Notes under the pieces: generated by a model
Told to the model about the DNA's origin: nothing
Databases searched by the model: none
What the model saw: the letters and a program-made list of their open reading frames with translations, nothing else
Source of the DNA: Parvularia atlantis
Lineage: Eukaryota; Opisthokonta; Rotosphaerida
NCBI GenBank assembly: GCA_943704415.1
Contig: CALSCO010001160.1
Span: forward strand, 1 to 13,306
Length of the DNA stretch: 13,306 nt
Direction: 5' to 3'
Part shown: positions 1 to 7,054 of the stretch, in pieces
How the letters are laid out: the number at the start of each line of letters is the position of its first letter
Numbering within the stretch: the stretch's first letter is position 1
Position numbers and translations under genes: made by a program

Positions 1-41
1 GGGGGGGGTGTGTGCAGTGGCGGGCGCACGGCGCGGGTCTA

Positions 42-961
42 CTATACGCAGCAGCTGCTCTCCTTCGGGTAGAGCTTGCTGGGGTTGACGGAGCTGCCCA
101 TGTCGATCTCGATGTTGTCCATCGGCCGCACGATCTTGGCAATGTGCTTGAACGCCTGGCGGGCGCGCCACGGTGTGAGCTCGGCCGCGCAGCAGTGGCG
201 CACGCGCGCGCACCTCCTCCACGTTTGTGCCGTCCTTGGCCGACGTCTCAAAGTACGGCATGTTGCTGTTGGCCTTGGCCCACCGCTCGGCGACGGCCTT
301 GGACACGGCGCGCTCGTCCACGTCGACCTTGTTGCCGATGAGGATGAAGGGGAAGTGGTCGGGGTCGAACGGGTCGGCCTGTGGCGCGAGGCGGCGCCGT
401 GCGTCGGCCCGCGACACGTCACGCATGACGCGCCGCCCTCACCTGCACCAGGAACTCTCTCCGCCAGTTGACCAGGTTCTCGAACGACTTGTACACGGAC
501 ACGTCGAACACGAGGATGCACGCGTCCGCGCCGCGGTAGAACGCGACGCCGAGCGACTGGAACCGCTCCTGCCCTGCCGCGTGCCGCGCGCGCGGCCGTG
601 TGAGCGCCCGCTGCCTCGCCGCGCCGCGCCGCACCGGCCGTGTCCCAGATCTGCATCGTCGCGCGCTTGACACCGCCGTACTCCTCCTCGACCGCGACCT
701 CCTTCGTGATGAAGTCGGCCCCGATCGTCGCCTGCCGCGCCGCACGCCGCGGACGTCAGCCACGGGGTTGGTTGGCGTGCGCACGCGCCTTGTAGTTGTT
801 GGTGAACTTCTTGTGGATGAACCTGCTCCGCAGCGACGTCTTGCCAACCGCGCCGTCGCCGAGCAGCACGACCTGCGGTGAGCGGTGCGGGGCGAAGGCG
901 CAGCGCGTGAGGCGCGGCGCGAGAAGGACGCGACACGCGCCTTCAAGAACGCCTTCGGCAT
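42..961 (-). CDS. YPT7: Rab7/Ypt7-type small GTPase (6 exons)
   Basis: Exons, in coding order: 961-941, 872-789, 731-635, 573-443, 378-214, 155-42, giving 203 residues, a normal Rab7 length. Seen: P-loop GDGAVGKT (residues 12-19), switch I ATIGADF (36-42), WDTAGQE (64-70, catalytic Gln69), NKVD (127-130), ETSAK (155-159) and a C-terminal SSCCV. The segment [13 protein letters not shown] is a Rab7 hallmark. Family knowledge: Ypt7 on the vacuole membrane recruits HOPS for homotypic vacuole, late endosome and autophagosome fusion; the terminal cysteines are geranylgeranylated. Odd points: introns 1 and 2 both have GC donors (AAG|GCGCGT); the P-loop reads GDGA as in Rho proteins where Rab7 normally has GDSG; and the tail ends CCV rather than the common CXC. 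The start at 961 gives MPKAFLK before the first intron, matching the short basic start of fungal Ypt7. Confidence 0.93.
732..788 (-). other. GC-AG intron 2 of the Rab7/Ypt7 gene
   Basis: The donor reads AAG|GCGCGT and the acceptor GGCAG, with a GCTGACG branch-like site between. It joins NNYK to ATIGADF, a junction fixed by the invariant Rab switch I sequence. No GT donor gives the right phase. Confidence 0.88.
873..940 (-). other. GC-AG intron 1 of the Rab7/Ypt7 gene
   Basis: The donor reads AAG|GCGCGT and the acceptor CCGCAG, with a CTCAC branch site just upstream of the acceptor. Only this junction joins MPKAFLK to [12 protein letters not shown] in frame. The nearby GT, four bases further in, would leave the wrong phase. 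Confidence 0.8.
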
Positions 962-1005
962 GCGTCCCGGTGTCGATACACAGCTAACTGCTCTCTGTAT
1001 GTGGC
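962..1005 (-). promoter_or_regulatory. 44-base gap between tandem genes
   Basis: This is the whole space between the stop codon of the oxidoreductase gene and the start codon of the Rab gene on the same strand. The Rab promoter or its 5' leader must therefore overlap the 3' end of the upstream gene. I see no TATA-like box in it. Confidence 0.6.
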
Positions 1006-2450
1006 TCACAGCTGCGCGCTCGCGCCGCCCTCGACCGTCAGCACGAGTTTGCCCAGCTGCGCGCTCCGCGCCATCACGTCCAGTGCAGCCTCGGTCTGCC
1101 GCCACGCCCGCGTGAGCGACCCGGCGGGCTCGGTTGCGCGCATCGCACCTCGGTGAACGGCCGGACCGAGTCGATCACGGGCCGCAGGCGCTGCTCCTCA
1201 ATCAGCCGCACCATCTGCGCGGCGTGGCTGTGAGCGACGTGGTACGGCGGGTGTGAGAGTGCGCACCGCGGTAAACTCGCGCGGCGAGCCCATCGTCGAC
1301 CCGCGGATCTCGACGTTCTTGAGGAACATGATGGTCACGTTGAGCCGCTCGCACAGGCCAGCGGTCGCGCCGTACATCGACACGATGCCGCCGCGCTTGA
1401 GCAGCTTGATGTAGTGGTTGAGCGCCTCGCCGCCCGAGCCGTCGACAACGCTGTCGAGCTCGCCGTCCATCTGCTGGCGCAGCTGCTTGGGCCAGTCGGC
1501 GTCGCGATAGCTGACGCCGCCCTTGGCGCCCAGCCGCTGCGGCGCGCGTGTGCCCACGTCAGTTTTGCGCGTGCACACAATGCAGCCGCGGTGCAACCTT
1601 GGCCGCGTCGATCTTCGCGGCCGACGAGCTCGTCACGTACACGTTGGCGCCGAGCGCAACGGCAAACTGCAGCGCAAACAGCGCCACGCCGCCGCCAATG
1701 CCCGTCACCAGCACGTTGTGCCCGCGGCGGACCTGCGCCTTGGTCACGGTCGCGCGCCACGCCGTCAGCCCGGCCAGCGGGATCGCCGCGGCCTCGGCCC
1801 AGGTCAGGTGCGCGGGCTTGGGCACGAGCAGCTCGGCCGGCACGGCGATGTACTCGGCAAGCGTGCCGGGCAGGGGCAGCATGCCTGTGCGACGGGCGCG
1901 GGTTGAGCGATCGCTAGAGCGGACGAGGGCTGCCGCACCGAGGATGGCAAACATGTCGCCCGGCGTCTGCTCGTCGTCGCCCCAGTTGACGGCCGAGTTG
2001 ATCATGACCTGGGTAGTAGCGCGTCAGCCGCGCAAGCAGAGCAGCAGCAGCAGCATCGCAACGACGCACGTCTTTGCCGACCCAATGCGCGTGCGCCGGC
2101 GACGCGGTCTCGACGACCGTGCCCGCGCCATCCGCGCCGAGCACTGCGCCAAACTGGATGCCCGGGTATAGCTTCTGCTCCGCGTACACGCGCGCGCGCC
2201 CTGCTCAGCATCGTTCCCCCCTCGGCGCGAGCGCATCGAGCCGCACCTGACGGATGAACTCGTCACGGTGGTTGAGCGCGGCCGCGCGCACGCGCACGAC
2301 GACGAGATCGCCCTCGGCCACGGGCCGCGGCACGGTGCGCAGGGCGATGCGGAACTTGCCCTGCGCGTCCTGCCCGTCGCGTTGTCGATGCGCGACGACC
2401 GAGCGCGATCCGCGGCGCACCTTGTCGGCCAGTACGACCACGCCTAGCAT
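1006..2450 (-). CDS. MDR-superfamily NAD(P)-dependent quinone oxidoreductase / zinc-type alcohol dehydrogenase-like protein
   Basis: Exons in coding order: 2450-2421, 2369-2247, 2174-2070, 2008-1939, 1884-1598, 1536-1267, 1214-1149, 1095-1006; 346 residues, normal for the family. Seen: a GroES-like N-terminal part with [12 protein letters not shown] and [11 protein letters not shown], then a Rossmann domain with [12 protein letters not shown] (about 169-180) and [10 protein letters not shown], and the family ending [12 protein letters not shown] do not see the cysteine-rich lobe that binds structural zinc in classical alcohol dehydrogenases, so a reductase of quinones or enones is more likely than a true alcohol dehydrogenase; the substrate cannot be told. 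Intron 1 (2370-2420, 51 bases) is a multiple of three without a stop. Retaining it would add 17 residues, but splicing gives the better family match. The gene is divergent from AP-3 sigma and followed at 44 bases by YPT7. Confidence 0.88.
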
Positions 2451-2466
2451 TCGCCGGTTGCGCGCG

Positions 2467-2478
2467 ACGCAGATATCT
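2467..2478. promoter_or_regulatory. 12-base perfect palindrome GCAGATATCTGC
   Basis: The two halves are exact reverse complements. The site lies 17 bases upstream of the oxidoreductase start codon and is one of the few AT-containing patches in the promoter. Perfect palindromes of this size commonly bind dimeric transcription factors. That role here is inference. Confidence 0.35.
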
Positions 2479-2511
2479 GCTGTGAGAGAACGAGTGTGGC
2501 GGCGGGTGCGC

Positions 2512-2517
2512 GTCACG
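2512..2517. promoter_or_regulatory. CACGTG E-box (in context GTCACGTG)
   Basis: A palindromic CACGTG core lies in the divergent promoter, about 95 bases before the AP-3 sigma start. bHLH factors such as fungal Cbf1 bind this core, and the flanking GT matches the preferred Cbf1 context. Binding here is inference. Confidence 0.4.
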
Positions 2518-2610
2518 TGCGCGCCACGTCCCGCTCACTCGCGGCGCGCAGCAGCAGCACCGACGGCAGCAACAGCAGTGGTGGCAGCAGCAGCGTGAGG
2601 AGGAGGAGAA

Positions 2611-3394
2611 ATGATCAAGAGCGTGCTCATCATCAACAACCACGGTGCCGCCGTCGTCGCACGCCCCGCGCTGATGCTCTGACGGAAGCGCGCGCGCAGG
2701 GAAGCCGCGGCTGCTCAAGTTCTACGAGCACTTTGTGCGCCGCTCGCGGGGTCGTTGTGGTGTGGTGGTGGTGCGCTGACGGCGGCGGCGGTGGCGCGCA
2801 GGACGAGGCGATGCAGCAGCAGATCGTCAAGGAGATCTTCTCGCTCGTCGTCAAGCGGCCCGACAACCTCTGCAACTTCCTCGAGGGCAGCAGGCGCGCC
2901 GCCGTGCCGGCCGTCCACGTCGCGCGCTGCTGCTGACGGCCGCCGTGCAGCCTGCTGGGCGGGACCGAGACGCGGCTGATCTACAGGCACTACGCCACCC
3001 TCTACTTCATCTTCGCCGTGGACGAGTCGGAGAGCGAGCTGGGCATCCTCGACCTGATCCAGGTCGCGCCCCGTCCGCCGCTGCGCCTCGTCTGCACCGC
3101 GCGCTGATCCGCCGCCGCGCGCAGGTCTTTGTCGAGGCCATGGACAAGTGCTTCGAGAACGTGTGCGAGCTCGACCTGATCTTCCACGCCGACAAGGTGC
3201 ACCACATCCTCGACGAGGTCGTCACGGGCGGCCTCGTGCTCGAGACGAGCCTGCCCGACATTCTCGGCGCCGTCGACGCGCAGGTGTGGGCCGTGTGCCG
3301 CCCGTCCGCGCCTGATCGCCGAGTGCGCACACCGCAGAACAAGCTCGCCAAGGCAGCGGCGCCCAAGGTCACGACGGTCTCGCCGCGGCGGTGA
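2611..3394 (+). CDS. APS3: AP-3 adaptor complex sigma subunit (6 exons)
   Basis: Exons: 2611-2644, 2700-2734, 2802-2893, 2951-3062, 3125-3283, 3338-3394; 162 residues. Seen: MIKSVLIINNHGKPRL at the start, then DNLCNFLEG, LIYRHYATLYFIF, ESELGILDLIQVFVEAMDKC, FENVCELDLIFHADKVH and DAQNKLAK, which follow AP-3 sigma almost residue by residue across the longin-type clathrin adaptor small-chain fold. AP-3 sigma is the smallest subunit of the heterotetramer that carries cargo from the Golgi or endosome directly to the vacuole. The protein stops soon after the core, shorter than the yeast protein, which has a longer tail. Intron 3 has a GC donor (CAG|GCGCGC), the only donor that keeps frame. The histidine phosphatase gene starts 64 bases downstream on the same strand. 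Confidence 0.94.
2894..2950 (+). other. GC-AG intron 3 of AP-3 sigma
   Basis: The donor is CAG|GCGCGC, the acceptor GTGCAG and the branch site CTGACGG. It joins NFLEGS to SLLGGTETRL. Every GT in the neighbourhood lies in phase 0, whereas the acceptor needs phase 2, so no GT donor works. Confidence 0.78.
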
Positions 3395-3458
3395 GGCCGC
3401 GACCACCGCCCTGCGCCCCTCTTCACCACCGTGTGTCTGTGTGCCGCCGCGGGCGTAG

Positions 3459-4390
3459 ATGCCTCTGGTCGTGCACATCGCGAGACAGTGCGCCGGCGCG
3501 GCGCCCGCCCGCCGTTGCACGCGCTCACGAGCACGCCGCCGCCGCCGCCGCCGCCGCTGCCGCCCAGCGCCGAGTCGGTCGGCAACGCGCAGCGGCGGCT
3601 GCAGGGCAGCACCGATAGCCCGCTGACGGTCCACGGCGTGCAGCAGGCGGCGCGGCTCGGGGCGCGGCTGCGGGGCGAGCGGCTCGTCGCGATCTACAGC
3701 AGCGGGCTCGTGCGGGCGCGCGCCACGGCCGCCGCCGTCGCCGCCGCGCAGCTCGCCGAGCGCGGCGCCGTCGTCACGATCGACGCGCGGCTGCGCGAGC
3801 AGCACTTTGGCGCGCGCGAGAACCGCGGCTACGGCGAGCCCGCGCCGGACGAGGGCGATCCGGGCGAGACGCGCGACGACGTGGCCAGGCGCGCGCGCAG
3901 CGTCTGGCGCACGGTCGTGGCGCGGCACCTGGCCTGTCGGCACCGTGTGGGGGGCGCGGCCGACGTGGCTGTGGCTGTGGCAGATGGGCACGCGGTCGAC
4001 GCCCAGCCAGCCCACGACGACGACGGGGCGATCGTGCTCGTGTCGCACGGCATGCTCATCGCGGCGCTGCTCGCGGCCCTCGATGAGCTCTTCGTGCACG
4101 ACCCGGCCTCGCCGCCGCCCGCAGCGCCCGCCGGCCACGCCAACACGGCCCTCACAACCGTGCGGCTCGCGTGCGCCCACGACGACCCCGCAACGACCGC
4201 CGCACGCCTGCCGGTCGTCTACAGCGTCGACCGGTGCGTGGTGCGCCCTCGCTGCATGGCACGGTCTCACGGCGACCGCAGCGTCGCCGACGCAGCGCAC
4301 CTCGCGCGCCTCGTGCGGCAGCGCGGCATCGGCTCGCAGCGGCACGACGTGCGACAGCGCACCCTCGGCGACTTTTTCGGCACGCGCTGA
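3459..4390 (+). CDS. Histidine phosphatase (phosphoglycerate-mutase-like) with C-terminal PIP-box
   Basis: Exons 3459-3487 and 3568-4390 give 283 residues. The intron splits the catalytic motif: joining AGACA to CGCCGAG creates RHAES at residues 9-13, with His10 the expected phospho-acceptor. Also seen: LQGSTDSPLTVHG, YSSGLVRARATAAA, LREQHFGARENRGY (the usual LRE..FG..EG block) and IVLVSHGMLIAALL, which carries the second active-site histidine. The motif has Ala where most family members have Gly (RHG), a known variant. The substrate is unknown; relatives act on sugar phosphates, nucleotides or phosphoproteins. The last residues, QRTLGDFFGTR, hold QRTLGDFF (273-280), a perfect match to the PCNA-binding PIP-box QxxLxxFF. 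The stop lies 55 bases from the stop of the convergent M20 gene. Confidence 0.88.
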
Positions 4391-4445
4391 GTGAGCGCCT
4401 GTGCCCGTACGACGACACACACATTGCACACAGACCGTCAGCGCC

Positions 4446-5938
4446 TCACGCCGCCGCGTCGCCCGCAAAGATCGCCGCGATTACGTCCTTGTAGAGCTGC
4501 ACGTGTGCGCGCAGCTCGTCCTTGTCGATCGCCTCGTCGCTGCTGTGCGCGACCGTGATTGAGCCCGGCCCGACCAGGTACACCTGCTCCGGCCCGTCAA
4601 AGTAAGGGATGTCTGGCGCGCACGCGTGAGCGGCTGCAGGCGCAGCAGCAGCAGCAGCAGCAGCCGCAGCCGCCGCCAAGCACACCCGTGCCGTACGCCA
4701 TGACGGCCGTCTCGAAGCCCGGCAGGGTGTTGCACACGACCGGCTCGTTGCTCGTCTCCTCGACCAGCCGAATGCCCTCGCGCCCGCCCACGATGCCCTC
4801 GACGATCGCGCGCACCTCGGCGACCGTCGTGGCCACGCGTGTCGTGATCTGCCCGAGCGCGCACCGTCAAACGTGGGCTGCACGACTGGCACGCAGCACC
4901 TGCGCCTCGGCATACTCGGGCACGACGTTGGCCGCGATGCCGCCCATGATGGTGCCGACATTAAGCGTCGTCGGACCGAGCAGCTCGCTCTCGGGGAACG
5001 CCTACCGCCGCGTCACGCTCCGTCCACCGGCTCGCACCGCACGCCACGCACCGCACGGTCGAGCTCCAACAGCACCTCCATGAGCGGCACAATCGCCGAC
5101 TTGCCTGCGCGAACACGTCAGCCACGCTCAGCGCGAACACCGCGCCGGGTGCACCCAGCTCCGGGTAGCCGCTGTGCGCGGCCTTGCCCTGGCTCTGCAG
5201 CGTGAACTTGAACATGCCCTTGTGGCCGACCGCGAGCTTGGACTCGGTCGGCTCGCCGACCTTGAGACGCGCGCACGTCAACGCCCGGCCAACGCCACCG
5301 CCCACTACGCGCACCACGAGGAAGCGCGGCGTCAGGCCGAGTTCGTTCGCCTTCTTCATGCCGCTGTGGTCGACCTCCTCGCCCACGACGTAGAGCACGC
5401 TGACGATGCCGACGTCAGTCACGCCCGAGCATGCAGCGGCACCGCGCACCTCACGTCGCCCTCGCGGATCGCGCCCGCGGCCCACATCTGCTCGAGCGCG
5501 ACCAGCTGCGCTGCGATCGACGACTTGGCGTCGGTCGAGCCGCGGCCGCTGAGCGTCGTGCTCGTCTCGGTCGGCGCGATATAGGGCGGGACGGTGTCGA
5601 TGTGGCTGTTGAGCAGCATTCGCGTCTCGCGCACGCGCCCCTTGAATGCGAACACGTTCAGGCGCCCCGCCGCCACCGTCTGCAGCTCGACCGTGTAGTT
5701 GCGCGCCTTGAGCCACGTCTCGAGGAACACGGCCTGGCGATCGCACGCATTAGCACCCGATCGGCACACGCAAGCAGCGCACCATCTCGCCCTCCGCGCC
5801 CGACAGCGACTCGACCTCCATCATCGCGCGCGCCAGCGCCACGACGTCGTCCTCGGCGCCCGTCCGCGCGCCCGCCGCCAGCACCGCGGCCGCGACGAGC
5901 ACGGCGACGACAAGGGTGACGGCACGCCTCGCGGGCAT
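4446..5938 (-). CDS. M20-family zinc metallopeptidase / deacylase with N-terminal signal or anchor (8 exons)
   Basis: Exons in coding order: 5938-5783, 5733-5450, 5399-5315, 5260-5155, 5104-5052, 5001-4900, 4848-4686, 4612-4446; 371 residues, usual for ArgE/DapE-like M20 enzymes. Seen: a basic start, then a hydrophobic stretch (about residues 6-23); NSHIDTVPP (His96, Asp98); GRGSTDAKSS (Asp120, bridging metal ligand); GEEVDHSGM (Glu154-Glu155, catalytic base and ligand); VGEPTESK (Glu178); a dimerisation-type domain with HSGYPELGKSA; and GPGSITVAHSSDE (His339, last ligand). All metal ligands are present. The nearest characterised relatives deacylate acetylornithine or split dipeptides. The N-terminal segment suggests secretion, vacuolar lumen or a membrane anchor, so peptide turnover is likelier than arginine synthesis. 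Intron 7 contains a triplet repeat. Confidence 0.9.
4643..4663 (+). repeat. (CAG)7 trinucleotide repeat inside an intron
   Basis: Seven perfect CAG units, read as CTG on the coding strand, lie in intron 7 of the M20 gene (4613-4685) upstream of its CTCAC branch site. Confidence 0.9.
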
Positions 5939-6104
5939 GACTGTCGTCAGGCTGGCACCGTGGATCGGTGCGAAACATGGGAGCAGAGGCGCTCGTTCAC
6001 ACTTGCTGGGGCACGCATTGCTGCACAGAGCTCTGCGACGCGGCGAGCCGCGGCGACGTCGATGGCGTGCGGCGCAAGCTTGCGGCCGGGCGCGACGTCA
6101 GGTG
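5939..6104 (-). promoter_or_regulatory. 166-base gap between ATG10 stop and M20 start
   Basis: This gap holds the 3' end of ATG10 and the promoter or leader of the M20 gene, both on the minus strand. Read on the plus strand, part of it translates to an ankyrin-like peptide, discussed as a finding. No other element is seen. Confidence 0.5.
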
Positions 6105-6850
6105 CTACAATACAGCGAGGGCCGTCGGCAGGTGCAGCCCGACTAGCGGCGCCGTGAGGCTGAGCCACGCGAGCACGCCGTGGTCGTCAGGCGGGCTGGC
6201 CACGTCGCGCAGCATCTCGTGCATGACCGCGGGCGTGTTGCACGGGTGCAGGCAGAAGAACGGCCGGTCAAAGTACGGGTGCTCCTTGCCGCGGACGCAT
6301 CAGCTGCTCGCCCTGTGCGCGATCAAGCGACGCACCTCCTGCAGCACAGTCGGGAACGGCGTGCCGCGCTGGTGCCCGAGCCGCAGCCCGCACGCGCCCT
6401 CGATCGCGTCCACGACCTCGTCCAGGCGCAGCGCGCGGCCGTTGTCGCGCACCGCCGTGAAGAGCAGCATCGGCACGGCGTACACCACGCTCCACACGAC
6501 GTGGCACTCGACCGCGACGTTTCCGCCCTCGTCATCGCACGGCGCGCGCACGACCAGCGCCGCCGCGTCGTCCTCGTCCGCCAGCGCTGCGTCGTCGTCC
6601 TCGTCGCGCGCCTCCCGCGCCTCCGGCACGCGCCACCGCAGCCCCGCGATCGTGAGCACGCCGTGCCCCGGCCGATGCTGCGCGCGCGGCCGATCAGCAC
6701 GACGACGACGGCAGAGAAAGAAAGAGAGCGACGAGTGCGCACGGCGATCCGCAGCCACGTCCAGCGCCCCGGCGCATTGGCGCGCGTCGCACGGGCCGCG
6801 AGGCGCGCGGCGGCCGCGTTGAAGTCGGCCTGGGCGAGGCACCAGCTCAT
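6105..6850 (-). CDS. ATG10: Autophagy E2-like conjugating enzyme ATG10 (3 exons)
   Basis: Exons in coding order: 6850-6743, 6677-6336, 6284-6105; 209 residues. Seen: an N-terminal helix-like start ending in RWTWLRIA; an E2-core part with ECHVVWSVVYAVPMLLFTA and GRALRLDEVVDAI; then EHPYFDRPFFCLHPCNTP, where Cys165 of the HPC motif is the expected thioester cysteine; and WLSLTAPLVGLHLP near the C-terminus, matching the ATG10 WLS..GP.VGL.LP block. ATG10 takes ATG12 from the E1 ATG7 and transfers it to ATG5, forming the conjugate needed for ATG8 lipidation and autophagosome growth. Residues about 50-80 are an Asp/Glu/Ala-rich insert in the position of the variable loop of the family. Intron 2 ends in AAG rather than CAG. 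ATG3 is excluded because the short length and the HPC active site are those of ATG10. Confidence 0.9.
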
Positions 6851-7054
6851 TGAGCAGCGGCTTGCGACGCGATGCGGCCGCGACAAGGGTGGCCGGACGA
6901 CAGGCGGGCGGCAGCGAGGTCGATCCGAAGAAGCTGACTGAGGGCACAGACGCACTGCAAGCTACGCGCGCGCACATAGGCGGCCGATCAGGCGCAGCAG
7001 CGATGGAGGACCGAAACATGAGCGCACAGGGCGCCGTACACATTGGGCGTGCAC
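6851..7054. promoter_or_regulatory. Divergent promoter between ATG10 and DMT transporter, with an upstream ATG
   Basis: These 204 bases separate two outward-facing genes. An ATG at 7018-7020 in a good context (A at -3) lies upstream of the transporter start and out of frame with it. It opens a reading frame that runs to 7326 and so overlaps the true start (C at -3). If it is in the mRNA leader, it would act as an overlapping uORF. No TATA box is evident. Confidence 0.45.

Larger units (their letters stand above)
2451..2610. promoter_or_regulatory. Divergent promoter between oxidoreductase and AP-3 sigma
   Basis: The 160 bases between two outward-facing start codons must serve both genes. They hold a perfect 12-base palindrome and an E-box (listed separately), then a CAG-rich and AG-rich stretch (about 2545-2609) just before the AP-3 start, which looks like a 5' leader. 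No clear TATA box is seen. Confidence 0.6.

Noticed and set aside
1414-2171. Plus-strand open frames of 120 to 207 codons
   Set aside because: They are shadows of the oxidoreductase exons on the minus strand and cross several of its introns without any recognisable domain.
3536-3561. CCG-triplet run near 3536-3561 as a coding polyproline tract
   Set aside because: It falls within the phosphatase intron between the CTCAC branch site and the acceptor, so it is not translated.
3431-3567. Unspliced N-terminus of the phosphatase beginning at 3431
   Set aside because: It gives a Pro-rich leader without the RHxE motif. Splicing 3488-3567 restores RHAES exactly where the family needs it.
3002-4468. 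A 488-codon open frame on the minus strand
   Set aside because: It lies antisense to AP-3 sigma and the histidine phosphatase, both of which match known families. Its translation is Arg/His/Ala-rich noise of the kind GC-rich antisense frames produce.
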